The notes under the pieces: generated by a model
The model's database searches: none
Told to the model about the DNA's origin: nothing
The model's input: the letters and a program-made list of their open reading frames with translations, nothing else
Made by a program: the position numbers and the translations under genes
In this document: positions 17,927-25,700 of the stretch, piece by piece
How the letters are laid out: the number at the start of each line of letters is the position of its first letter
Position numbering within the stretch: position 1 is the stretch's first letter
Source: an uncultured Bacteroidota bacterium
Lineage (GTDB): Bacteria; Bacteroidota; Bacteroidia; Chitinophagales; LD1
Assembly: GCA_903861145.1 (NCBI GenBank)
Contig: CAIOTH010000047.1
Location: forward strand, 86,277 to 150,276
DNA length: 64,000 nt
Direction: 5' to 3'

Positions 17927-18436
17927 ATGAAGGCAACATCCATCATCCGGCTCGCAATAATTTGCACCCTGCTAACATTGGTATTTACCAAATGCTGCTG
18001 CAAAAAACAGTGTGGTAATGGTAGGTTATTGATAAATGAAGATATCCATATTGCATACAGCGGCTTCACCGATTTGGGAAAGGATTCGGTTTACTCAGGC
18101 TTAATAGACCTGGGAAAAGACTCGGTATTTTTGAAAGAATACGACCTATCATCGAGGCAATTGGTTAAAACCACTCTTTTAAGCGGGCTTTATTTAGACC
18201 TTGGCCAACAATATGTTGCCCTCAACGATTCGTTTTACCTGAACCAGCGCTTTTTTATTTTAACCAGGCCGGGGGGAACCGATACTATCAATAATATAAG
18301 TTACCAAATAGGTAGATATGAGTATTGCAATAATTGCCCCGGGCAACACGATTATGCCCCCAATGTTATAAACTTCACCTATGGCTATAGAGGTGTAAAG
18401 CACAGTTATGGCGATACGATTTATATTAGCCGATAA
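17927..18436 (+). CDS. hypothetical Cys-rich lipoprotein
   Basis: 169-residue protein of unknown function. The N-terminus is a hydrophobic signal ending FTKCCCKKQCGNG, so the first Cys probably is lipidated although the lipobox is atypical (Thr-Lys before Cys). The mature part contains an exact-length tandem duplication of 12 codons, YSGFTDLGKDSV then YSGLIDLGKDSV (18056-18091 and 18092-18127); the copies differ at many synonymous sites, so the duplication is old or selected. A late YCNNCPGQHDYAPN may bind metal. It ends 3 bp before the convergent DUF6249-like gene's stop. Confidence 0.6.
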   Translation: MKATSIIRLAIICTLLTLVFTKCCCKKQCGNGRLLINEDIHIAYSGFTDLGKDSVYSGLIDLGKDSVFLKEYDLSSRQLVKTTLLSGLYLDLGQQYVALNDSFYLNQRFFILTRPGGTDTINNISYQIGRYEYCNNCPGQHDYAPNVINFTYGYRGVKHSYGDTIYISR

Positions 18437-18439
18437 GCC

Positions 18440-18838
18440 CTAAACCTTGTTGGTTTCTTCGGGCTCTTTCTTCTCTAACAAATGGCTTAAAACCAAACCC
18501 AGCCCAACAAATGTGGCAACAAACCCAAAGTAAATAACAGTGTGATCATCCCCGGGGTACTTATCGACTATAACATTATTGCACAGAACATAAGCCAGCA
18601 AAAGGCCGATACCCGCCCCCAAAACTACCAGACCAGAGCGAAGAGGGCTCCTCCTTCTTTTTGGCATACCCATGTCGTTTAGTTTTGAAATATCCATGCC
18701 TCGGCTTATCATTTCCATACGCTCGCGATTGCGAAGGTATAGAGAACCAAATGCGAGGCTTATACCACCTACAATTGCAACAATGGGTATCATAACGCCT
18801 AATACCCCTTCTAATCTTGTTTCATTTAATGCTATCAT
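18440..18838 (-). CDS. DUF6249-like small membrane protein
   Basis: 132 residues from the ATG at 18838. Three hydrophobic segments are visible (VLGVMIPIVAIVGGISLAFG, SGLVVLGAGIGLLLAYVL, VIYFGFVATFVGLGLVLSHLL) with a basic loop containing RERMEMISRGMDIS and PKRRRSPLR. This resembles the DUF6249 family commonly found beside ECF sigma factors in Bacteroidota. It is divergent from the sigma gene, and the shared 132-bp spacer holds near-identical GTAACC-N17-GTC promoter-like sites facing each way, so this is likely a direct target of that sigma factor. Function unknown; a sensor or stability role in the module is a guess. Confidence 0.75.
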   Translation of the reverse strand: MIALNETRLEGVLGVMIPIVAIVGGISLAFGSLYLRNRERMEMISRGMDISKLNDMGMPKRRRSPLRSGLVVLGAGIGLLLAYVLCNNVIVDKYPGDDHTVIYFGFVATFVGLGLVLSHLLEKKEPEETNKV

Positions 18839-18883
18839 GTTTTTAGTTTTAAAGTGTTTAAAATTATTGACCTTTAAGGTTAA

Positions 18884-18909
18884 GACAACGGGGTACACAT
18901 ACAGGTTAC
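18884..18909 (-). promoter_or_regulatory. ECF-type promoter for the DUF6249-like gene
   Basis: On the minus strand, GTAACC (18904-18909) is followed after exactly 17 nt by GTCTTAA. The same elements and spacing are present in the opposite orientation for the sigma gene. Confidence 0.6.
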
Positions 18910-18932
18910 AGAAAATTTAAAAAAACTTTTTG

Positions 18933-18958
18933 GTAACCTGTTTCGGTTGGGAGTAGTC
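18933..18958 (+). promoter_or_regulatory. ECF-type autoregulatory promoter for the sigma gene
   Basis: GTAACC (18933-18938), 17-nt spacer, GTC (18956-18958) then ATATAACC, about 12 bp before the sigma factor ATG. The paired, identically spaced element on the other strand supports recognition by one ECF sigma factor, most simply the one encoded here. Confidence 0.6.
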
Positions 18959-18970
18959 ATATAACCAATA

Positions 18971-19519
18971 ATGCCAAGCAACGCGCCTGACGATATAATA
19001 CTAATAGACCGGATATTAAAAGGGGACAAACCTGCCTTTAGGTTGCTGGTAGAGCGTTATCAAAATATGGTGTTTACGCTGGCGTTTAGAATTACCGGTA
19101 AGCGGGAAGAAGCAGAAGAGGTTGCGCAAGATGAATTTTTGAAGGTGTATAATAGTTTGCAGGGTTTTGAGGGTACGGCAAAGTTTTCGAGTTGGTTATA
19201 TCGGATTGCTCACAATACGGCGCTTACCAAAATAAGAAACCGCAAAGCCGAGTTTAAGACGCTGGATAATTTTGAGACCAGCGGGAATTCGAGAGCCGGA
19301 GTTCAGAATGAAGTTGAACAGGTTTTTACGAGAGAATATCTGGACAGAGCGATTAATATGCTTGAGCCTGAGGAGAGCACTGTTATAACTTTGTTTTATG
19401 TATCGGAGCAGAGCCTTGAGGAAATTGCAGAGATATTAAATATTGAAACCAATGCGGCGAAGGTGAGATTGCACAGGGCACGAAAAAAGCTACGGGAGAA
19501 ACTGGAGTTGATAGGATAA
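18971..19519 (+). CDS. ECF RNA polymerase sigma factor
   Basis: 182-residue sigma-70 family protein of the ECF type. Region 2 (FRLLVERYQNMVFTLAFRIT through EEVAQDEFLKVYNSLQGF) binds core and the -10; region 4 (EPEESTVITLFYVSEQSLEEIAEIL and AAKVRLHRARKKLREKL) binds the -35. The motif W-L-Y-R-I-A-H-N-T-A-L-T is typical. It is followed 89 bp later by a membrane protein that looks like its anti-sigma factor, and preceded by a promoter-like element matching one before the divergent DUF6249-like gene. The inducing signal is unknown. Confidence 0.93.
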   Translation: MPSNAPDDIILIDRILKGDKPAFRLLVERYQNMVFTLAFRITGKREEAEEVAQDEFLKVYNSLQGFEGTAKFSSWLYRIAHNTALTKIRNRKAEFKTLDNFETSGNSRAGVQNEVEQVFTREYLDRAINMLEPEESTVITLFYVSEQSLEEIAEILNIETNAAKVRLHRARKKLREKLELIG

Positions 19520-19540
19520 TGTGAATTGAGAAATTAACCA

Positions 19541-19588
19541 CTCCCGATAGCCATCGGGAGGCACTAAGAACACGAAGAAACACTAAGG
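19541..19588. repeat. palindrome plus CACTAAGAA tandem words
   Basis: Between the sigma and anti-sigma genes. The 8-bp perfect stem CTCCCGAT/ATCGGGAG (19541-19560) is followed directly by roughly three 9-bp units (CACTAAGAA, CACGAAGAA, ACACTAAGG). Both elements resemble dispersed intergenic repeats of Bacteroidota; they could also attenuate read-through into the anti-sigma gene. Confidence 0.5.
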
Positions 19589-19608
19589 TTAAAAGCAAAA
19601 AAGAAACT

Positions 19609-20076
19609 ATGATAACCGAAGAGCAAATATGGAGCTACCTGGATGGGGGGCTTACCGGTAAAGATAGAAGTGAGTTGGAATTGGCTATTGCCAATGATAC
19701 TAATGCTAAGGCCTTGTTTGAAGAAATATCGGCGTTGCATAACTCATTAAAAAGTGAAGCCTTGTTGCTTAGCCCTTCTGTTTTGTTTACCGATAGGGTA
19801 ATGGCTGCCATACCTATGGCTGCGGCATACGCCCCACCGGCAAAAATTTCGATTAACCCGTTTTTGATATTTATGTTGCCTACGGTTTTAGTAATGGTGG
19901 CGTTGGGAGCACTGCTGGCTTATAACCATGTTCCAATTGAGTATAGTTTACCGGTAAGCCTACCCGATTTTAAAAGCTTCCAGTTATACTTTTTGGTTGC
20001 CGATATTTTATTGTTCGCTTATTTTATTGACTGGATTTCAGAGTACCGGTTCAACCGTAAAACCCTTTTTGCGTAG
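19609..20076 (+). CDS. putative anti-sigma factor, membrane protein
   Basis: 155 residues. The N-terminal cytosolic part (ITEEQIWSYLDGGLTGKDRSELELAI, then ALFEEISALHNSLK) resembles anti-sigma domains of the zinc-less, FecR/RsgI-adjacent kind, and two membrane segments follow (NPFLIFMLPTVLVMVALGALLAY and LYFLVADILLFAYFIDWIS). The position directly after an ECF sigma gene supports the assignment. The classic HxxxCxxC zinc motif is absent. The last 39 bp overlap the convergent TraB gene. Confidence 0.72.
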   Translation: MITEEQIWSYLDGGLTGKDRSELELAIANDTNAKALFEEISALHNSLKSEALLLSPSVLFTDRVMAAIPMAAAYAPPAKISINPFLIFMLPTVLVMVALGALLAYNHVPIEYSLPVSLPDFKSFQLYFLVADILLFAYFIDWISEYRFNRKTLFA

Positions 20077-20922
20077 TAGAGCAATTACACCAATATTACC
20101 GGGCAGGTGCAATGCGCCGATAGCAATAAAAGTGGGTTGCTTTTTAATAAACTCGGCCATACGATTAGCCATGCGCTCGTTACGATCTACCACTAAGGCT
20201 TTGTAGAATTTCTCTCCCTTTTTTGAATCGTCTTCACTATTGGCCGCGAGGCTATCAAGGTCCTGTGCCAGGTAATATTTGACGACATCGGAACCACCAC
20301 TGCCATTGACCCGAAAAGAATCTACTTCTTCTTTCAGCATATCTGCTTGTTCCTGGTAGGTTAAAGCATTGAGTGCGCCCAATTGCTCGGCTACGGTTTC
20401 TATACCGATAATTTTCTTTTTGGCCTTTTTAGCATTATCGTGAAAATACAGGTCGAGCACCGGTGCTTTACCTTGCAAGCCACTTGCATCGAGGCCCATG
20501 CTTGCCTCTTCAAAAATTGTCATAATTACAACCGGCGATACGTTATCAAACATAATCATAGGCACGCCAATAAGGCCCGAGCAAATGGAATCGAGGTAAC
20601 TATATTCCTTTGTCGGGATCATCTTTTGCAAACTATATCCTTTGCCCATCATCAGTTTGCTCATCATGCCCATCATATTTTTTTCGCCGGCATCGGGATC
20701 AATTTCCATAGCGAAAGCTTTGGAGGCATCGAAATAAGGTTTAGCCCGGTTGCTTAAATCTATAATGCGCGGATCCGCTACATGCATGGTGCCATATAGG
20801 TACGATGTATCTTTTAAGCCGTTACCCGAAATTTTCCATAACAGCGATTTGTATTGAGCCTGCGTATTACTGGCCAGCAATAACAAAACAAGCGCCTGAA
20901 CTACTTTAACTACCTTCTTCAT
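20038..20922 (-). CDS. TraB/GumN family protein
   Basis: 294-residue secreted protein with signal peptide MKKVVKVVQALVLLLLASNTQAQ. The TraB/GumN (Tiki-like) family motif LYGTMHVADPRIIDL is at about residues 42-56 and the second conserved motif FIAIGALHLPGNIGVIALLRKKGF at the C-terminus; together they carry the two GxxH motifs proposed as a metalloprotease-like centre. The segment between has the usual charged helices. Function in bacteria is unclear. The 3' end overlaps the anti-sigma gene by 39 bp on the other strand. Confidence 0.88.
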   Translation of the reverse strand: MKKVVKVVQALVLLLLASNTQAQYKSLLWKISGNGLKDTSYLYGTMHVADPRIIDLSNRAKPYFDASKAFAMEIDPDAGEKNMMGMMSKLMMGKGYSLQKMIPTKEYSYLDSICSGLIGVPMIMFDNVSPVVIMTIFEEASMGLDASGLQGKAPVLDLYFHDNAKKAKKKIIGIETVAEQLGALNALTYQEQADMLKEEVDSFRVNGSGGSDVVKYYLAQDLDSLAANSEDDSKKGEKFYKALVVDRNERMANRMAEFIKKQPTFIAIGALHLPGNIGVIALLRKKGFTVEPVL

Positions 20923-21085
20923 TTTTTTCTTCTTTTGTTTTCCGGTTTATATGACTGTTACAAACCAGGATTCCATAAAGGCCCGAAATTAAGTTAAGAA
21001 CGTAGCCGGCAATACTTTTATGCCAAAAAATGAGTTTTATTATGAACTTTGATTGCTTTTAATGAATAAACGGCTGCATTAAACC

Positions 21086-21664
21086 ATGATAGTAATAGAC
21101 GATAAAACCATTAGCGACGACGTTGTTGAAGAACAATTTGTATGTGACTTAAATGCCTGTAAGGGAGCTTGTTGCATAGAAGGAGATTTTGGTGCTCCGC
21201 TTGATAAAAGCGAGTTGCCGATACTGGATGACATTTATGAAAAGGTGAAGCCCTACCTAACGCCGGAAGGAATTAGAACCATAGAAAAGCAAGGCAAGTA
21301 CGTTTACGTAAAAGAAACCAAAGAATATTGCACGCCCCTGATGGAAAAGGACAAGGGCTGCGCCTGGTTAAATTACGATAGCAACGGCGTGGTTATTTGC
21401 GCCATTGAAAAGGCCTACCGCGAAGGAATTGTTGATTTTAAAAAGCCGGTATCGTGCCATTTATACCCCATCCGCATTACCAAATACAAGCATTACGACG
21501 CGGTTAATTACGAACGCTGGCATATTTGCAAGGCCGCCTGCAAAAACGGCAAGGCGTTGAAGGTTCCGGTATATAAATTCCTGAAGGAAGCGCTGATAAG
21601 AAAATATGGTGCTGACTTTTACGCTACGCTGGAGTTAACGGTTCAGGAAAAATTCAAGAAATAA
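21086..21664 (+). CDS. DUF3109 family Cys-rich protein
   Basis: 192 residues, of the DUF3109 family widespread in Bacteroidota. Conserved cysteines form a likely metal or Fe-S site: CDLNACKGACC near residue 27, EYC near 88, GCAW near 97, VICAIEKAY, SCHLYPIRI and HICKAACKNGK. These patterns resemble the YkgJ/CxxxCxxCC zinc-or-iron cluster proteins. It is presumably cytosolic (no signal peptide). It lies 121 bp upstream of the PBP1A gene on the same strand; no functional link is established. Confidence 0.88.
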   Translation: MIVIDDKTISDDVVEEQFVCDLNACKGACCIEGDFGAPLDKSELPILDDIYEKVKPYLTPEGIRTIEKQGKYVYVKETKEYCTPLMEKDKGCAWLNYDSNGVVICAIEKAYREGIVDFKKPVSCHLYPIRITKYKHYDAVNYERWHICKAACKNGKALKVPVYKFLKEALIRKYGADFYATLELTVQEKFKK

Positions 21665-21784
21665 TTGTCTTGTCTACTACTCAATACCCTGTTATTGTTA
21701 TAATGATTTTGGCATAAATGCGTTTATGTGTTATCCTGAAAAGTAAATTCGCCTGAGAAGAGGTTAATACTGTTTTAAGAAAAC

Positions 21785-24169
21785 ATGGCAAAATCAAAAT
21801 TCAACGCTAAAGATTTTTGGAGGGCATTTAAATGGGTGCAGATTGTACTGTGGTCGTTTATTGGATTGATAGTGCTGTTTTTTATGGGCGTGAACTACGG
21901 TATGTTAGGCAAGCTGCCTGATTTAGATGCTATTCAAAACCCGAATAATTCAGTTTCTACAACCATTTACTCTTCGGACTATGAAGTGCTGGGTAGTTAT
22001 TACACTGAAAACAGGATTGAAATAAGCTACGATGAACTATCTCCATACCTTGTAAGGGGTTTAGTGGCTACCGAGGATAAACGCTTTTACGACCACTCGG
22101 GCATTGACCTTAAAGGGCTTTTTCGGGCAGTAGTAATGACCGGTATTTTAAGAAGAAATGAGGGGGGGGGAAGTACGCTAACCCAACAGTTGGCCAAGAA
22201 CCTTTTTCATCGCGATTTTGAACACGCAGGGAGGTGGCAACGTTCAACACAAAAAATAAAGGAATGGGTTTTGGCCGCTAAGCTTGAGCGAACATTTACC
22301 AAAGAAGAACTGATAGACATTTACTATAACACCGTTGAGTTTGGTTCGCTTTCGTACGGTATTAAAACAGCATCCTTCACCTATTTCTACAAGGACCCGA
22401 AAGATTTAAAACCGGAAGAGGCGGCTTTGTTGGTGGCCATTGTAAATGCCCCATCGCACCTTAACCCCAGGCGCTACCCTGAACGTGCAATTGTGCGCCG
22501 CAATCTTGTTTTAGACAGAATGAAAGAGGCAGATTTTATAAGCAAAACGCAGTGCGACTCGCTAAAAAAGCTGAAGATAAAACTGAACTATCATAACCCG
22601 GATTTTAGAGCGGGACTGGCGACTTACCTGCGCGAAAACCTAAGACAGGAATTGCAAAACTGGTGCGATAAAAATCCTAAACCGGACGGCAGTAAATGGA
22701 ACATTTATGAGGACGGTTTGAAAGTATTTACAACCATCGACTCGCGCATGCAACGCGATGCAGAAGATGCGATGGCCGAGCATTTGACCGCTTTGCAGGA
22801 TGCTTATTTTAAAGAGTGGCATGGAAAAGACCCTTGGAAATTTGGCGCCAAGGCTAAACCGGATCTGTTGAACAAAATGGTTAGGGAGAGCGAGCGATAT
22901 CAAGGCATGAAGGCTGATGGAAAAACTGATGAGGAAATAAAAGAAGCCTTCGATACCAAAATACCGATGACCATTTTTTCGTGGCACGGCAATAAGATTT
23001 TAAGTGAGGATACTACGATGAGTCCGCTGGATTCGTTGCGGTATTATTTACAGATTATTCAAGTAGGTTTTATTGCTGCCGATGCAAAGACCGGTGAAAT
23101 AAAGGCATGGATTGGCGGACCGAACATTCGGTATTTTCAGTTAGACCATGCCAAGAAAAGTACGAAGCGACAAGTTGGCTCGACCATGAAACCATTTTTG
23201 TATGGCATGGCGCTTGAAAGAAATTATGAGCCCTGTACGCTAGTGCCTTACCTATCGCCAGAGTGCGCCGGTATAGATGCCAGCTGGAACCCAGAGGGCA
23301 GTGGTAAGTTTGAAGAAGGGCAAATGGTGCCTATGAAAGACGGGCTTGCTTTTTCGGATAACCGGATAACGGCGCGTATTATGTGCGAAATAGGCAACCC
23401 GCAGTTGTTAGTTGATTTTGCAAGGCGGTGTGAAATTGAAAGCCCGCTGGATGCCGTGCCTTCGCTTTGTTTAGGTACTTGTGATATTTCGTTGTACGAA
23501 ATGGTTGGTGCTTATACCTGCTTTGCCAATTTGGGCACCTACAGTAAACCCTATTTTATTAAAAAGATTGAGGACCGCGATGGCAACGTTTTGGCACAGT
23601 TTACCGAAACGCATAAAGAAGCTATTCCTGAAAAAACGGCTTATACGGTTACCGAAATGCTGAAAGGTGTTATTAATAAGGGCACAGCAGCCCGTTTACG
23701 TGGACGCTATGGGCTGGATATGCCACTTGCGGGCAAAACCGGAACTACCCAAAGTAACAGTGATGCCTGGTTTATGTGTTATAACCCAGACATTGTTGTA
23801 GGCGCCTGGGTGGGCTTTGAGCAGCCTAGCGTGCATTTTGCCAGCAATACCTCGGGAGCGGGCGCAACGGCAGCTATGCCCATTGTAGGGGGCTTTTTAA
23901 AGCGCATATTTGCTGACCGTGTGTTGCAGGTACCTAGAAATGAGTTTGCTTTACCGGGAGACTCGACTATACTTTACAATTTTGATTGCGCACCAATACC
24001 GATAGATACGAGTCAAAAAAAAAGTCCAATAATTAAGGTTTTCGAAAAAATAAAAGATGCATTTACACCGAAACACAGGGAAGCTAATACTGATACCGTC
24101 GTTCGTGGGCGAAGACGACACAAGCATCATACCCGAGCAGGTAAAGACGACGATATTACCACTAACTGA
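21785..24169 (+). CDS. penicillin-binding protein 1A, bifunctional transglycosylase/transpeptidase
   Basis: 794-residue class A PBP that polymerises and cross-links peptidoglycan in the periplasm. A short cytosolic tail and one membrane anchor (about residues 19-41) are followed by the GT51 glycosyltransferase domain (ATEDKRFYDHSGID with catalytic Glu97; GGSTLTQQLAKNLF) and the transpeptidase domain: GSTMKPF (active Ser466), SDNRI (SxN), GKTGTTQSNSDAWF (KTG). A run of nine G at 22162-22170 encodes part of the GGGS motif. The basic C-terminal tail (RGRRRHKHH) is encoded in DNA that also starts the next gene. Confidence 0.97.
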   Translation: MAKSKFNAKDFWRAFKWVQIVLWSFIGLIVLFFMGVNYGMLGKLPDLDAIQNPNNSVSTTIYSSDYEVLGSYYTENRIEISYDELSPYLVRGLVATEDKRFYDHSGIDLKGLFRAVVMTGILRRNEGGGSTLTQQLAKNLFHRDFEHAGRWQRSTQKIKEWVLAAKLERTFTKEELIDIYYNTVEFGSLSYGIKTASFTYFYKDPKDLKPEEAALLVAIVNAPSHLNPRRYPERAIVRRNLVLDRMKEADFISKTQCDSLKKLKIKLNYHNPDFRAGLATYLRENLRQELQNWCDKNPKPDGSKWNIYEDGLKVFTTIDSRMQRDAEDAMAEHLTALQDAYFKEWHGKDPWKFGAKAKPDLLNKMVRESERYQGMKADGKTDEEIKEAFDTKIPMTIFSWHGNKILSEDTTMSPLDSLRYYLQIIQVGFIAADAKTGEIKAWIGGPNIRYFQLDHAKKSTKRQVGSTMKPFLYGMALERNYEPCTLVPYLSPECAGIDASWNPEGSGKFEEGQMVPMKDGLAFSDNRITARIMCEIGNPQLLVDFARRCEIESPLDAVPSLCLGTCDISLYEMVGAYTCFANLGTYSKPYFIKKIEDRDGNVLAQFTETHKEAIPEKTAYTVTEMLKGVINKGTAARLRGRYGLDMPLAGKTGTTQSNSDAWFMCYNPDIVVGAWVGFEQPSVHFASNTSGAGATAAMPIVGGFLKRIFADRVLQVPRNEFALPGDSTILYNFDCAPIPIDTSQKKSPIIKVFEKIKDAFTPKHREANTDTVVRGRRRHKHHTRAGKDDDITTN

Positions 24170-24770
24170 GTTTATTGTTGAGAATGCCAAAACGGCGCGC
24201 CGATACTTACGAGCTATTGGATACAAAAAGAACTTTGATACAGAGGTAACCATCCATGAGTTAGATAAACACGCCCAGCATCAAAACTGCGAATCGTTAT
24301 TACACGGTGTTCTACAGGGCACAGATTGCGGTCTTATATCTGAAGCAGGCAACCCGTGCATTGCAGACCCAGGGCATGAGATTGTAGCTTATGCTCATAA
24401 ACGAAGTATACAGGTAGTGCCTTTAGTGGGCCCAAGTTCCATTTTACTAGCCCTTATCAGCTCAGGATTTAATGGACAACAATTTACCTTTAACGGTTAT
24501 ATACCTATACAAAACCCGGAGCGGAGTAAGAAAATTAGGAACATGGAAAGCAACAGCCGGTTAGCTACCCAAATATTTATGGAAACGCCTTTCCGTAATC
24601 AAAACATGCTGGATGAAATTTTGAAGACCTGTTTAGATGAAACCATGTTGTGCATTGCCTGCGACTTAACCTTACCTACCGAATATATAAAAACACAAAC
24701 CGTTAAAGCCTGGCGGAAGAATACAGAGAACTTTCAAAAGCGGTACTGTATTTTTTTGTTGGGGCGGTAA
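24057..24770 (+). CDS. RsmI-like SAM-dependent methyltransferase
   Basis: 237-residue tetrapyrrole-methylase-fold enzyme of the RsmI group (16S rRNA C1402 ribose 2'-O-methylation in E. coli). Motifs: KLILIPSFVGE at the N-terminus, FIVENAKTARRYLRAIG, GLISEAGNPCIADPGHEIV for SAM binding and VPLVGPSSILLALISSGF. Bacteroidota carry a short paralogue like this besides, or instead of, canonical RsmI, so rRNA activity is plausible but not certain. The only in-frame ATG before the conserved segment lies inside the PBP1A gene, giving a 113-bp overlap; a CTG start at the LILIP segment would shorten it slightly. Confidence 0.82.
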   Translation: MHLHRNTGKLILIPSFVGEDDTSIIPEQVKTTILPLTEFIVENAKTARRYLRAIGYKKNFDTEVTIHELDKHAQHQNCESLLHGVLQGTDCGLISEAGNPCIADPGHEIVAYAHKRSIQVVPLVGPSSILLALISSGFNGQQFTFNGYIPIQNPERSKKIRNMESNSRLATQIFMETPFRNQNMLDEILKTCLDETMLCIACDLTLPTEYIKTQTVKAWRKNTENFQKRYCIFLLGR

Positions 24771-24780
24771 ATACGAATGC

Positions 24781-24912
24781 AATAGAACGCTGATTTATTA
24801 TGATCATTATTATTAAAGCCAATGATTAAAACATACAAAGGCCATGTCTTCAAAAAGCTTTTATTAAATAATTGTATTGATCATAACCATCATAATAAAT
24901 CAGCGTTCTATT
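24781..24912. mobile_element. 132-bp element with 24-bp terminal inverted repeats
   Basis: The first 24 bp (24781-24804) and the reverse complement of the last 24 bp (24889-24912) are identical, beginning AATAGAACGCTGATTTATTA. The 84-bp centre is AT-rich, non-coding and partly self-complementary (GATCAT words at both sides). It fills the gap between the RsmI-like gene and tRNA-Thr. It resembles a MITE or a long REP palindrome; I see no clear target-site duplication. Confidence 0.75.
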
Positions 24913-24934
24913 ATTCTTTTGCATTTAAATAATG

Positions 24935-25007
24935 AGCCGATGGTGGGACTCGAACCCGCGACCAACGCATTACGAATGCGCTACTCTACCAACTGAGCTA
25001 CATCGGC
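24935..25007 (-). tRNA. tRNA-Thr (anticodon CGT)
   Basis: On the minus strand the acceptor stem GCCGATG/CATCGGC, D arm GCTC-AGTTGGTA-GAGT, anticodon arm GCGCA-TTCGTAA-TGCGT and T arm GCGGG-TTCGAGT-CCCAC all fold. The loop TTCGTAA gives anticodon CGT, reading ACG (Thr). CCA is not encoded. It starts 12 bp after the phosphatidylserine decarboxylase stop on the same strand and may be processed from that transcript. Confidence 0.96.
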
Positions 25008-25019
25008 AAATACAGTTTA

Positions 25020-25661
25020 CTAATTTACTGCTTTCCCCAGAATAGTTTCTCCATCAATTGTTACATCTCCGTTTTTAACCAATACTTCTACATCGTGGGG
25101 TAATAGCACTGTAACCTGGCTACCTAATTTTATTAAACCAATTACATCGCCTTGTTTAACTGCCTGGCCGGGTTTGGTATAATCTACAATTCTACGCGCT
25201 AAAAAACCTGCAATTTGAATAACCTTATATTTTTTACCGGTAGGTGTTTCCATTAAATATTCGTTGTGTTCATTTTCGAAACGAATACCGTATTCATTAC
25301 TCATTTGGACGGCATTATGAAAACTACCATGGGTGTATGTTTCGGTAACTACCTTTCCATCGACCGGTGCACGCTGGTAATGTACATTGGTAACATCCAT
25401 TTGAATTGAAATGATTGTGCCTGCAGTATCCACATCTTTTGTCCACACGTTGATAGCGCCGTATTCTTCTTTGGTAACTACTAAGGATTGGCTATTCCAT
25501 TTATGAATAGATACAATTTTACCGTTAGCAGGACTAACAAAAACCTGAGAATTACCAGGTATATTACGATTAGGCTGACGCAAAAACCAGACCTGGTAGT
25601 ATGTAAATAAAAAGACGGTAAGTGCAATTGCCGTGTAGATAAGCCCCTTTAAAAATTTCAT
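25020..25661 (-). CDS. phosphatidylserine decarboxylase, short type
   Basis: Makes phosphatidylethanolamine from phosphatidylserine at the inner membrane. 213 residues, the length of the short Psd subfamily used by Bacteroidota. One N-terminal membrane segment (LIYTAIALTVFLFTYYQVWF) is followed by VFVSPANGKIVSI and VTNVHYQRAPVDGKV. The autocleavage site that creates the pyruvoyl cofactor is the GS of KLGSQVTVLLP near the C-terminus. It follows the L,D-transpeptidase gene by 39 bp and precedes tRNA-Thr by 12 bp. A psd symbol would be reasonable; synthase (pssA) is not nearby. Confidence 0.92.
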   Translation of the reverse strand: MKFLKGLIYTAIALTVFLFTYYQVWFLRQPNRNIPGNSQVFVSPANGKIVSIHKWNSQSLVVTKEEYGAINVWTKDVDTAGTIISIQMDVTNVHYQRAPVDGKVVTETYTHGSFHNAVQMSNEYGIRFENEHNEYLMETPTGKKYKVIQIAGFLARRIVDYTKPGQAVKQGDVIGLIKLGSQVTVLLPHDVEVLVKNGDVTIDGETILGKAVN

Positions 25662-25673
25662 GTAGTTCTGCTT

Positions 25674-25692
25674 GGTTTGAATATCAAACCTA
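25674..25692 (-). promoter_or_regulatory. palindrome overlapping a -7 box before the psd-like gene
   Basis: GGTTTGA-ATA-TCAAACC (25674-25690) is a perfect 7-bp inverted repeat and overlaps TAGGTTTG (25685-25692, minus strand), a TAnnTTTG match 24 bp before the start codon. It could be a repressor site or chance. Confidence 0.35.
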
Positions 25693-25700
25693 CATAAAAT

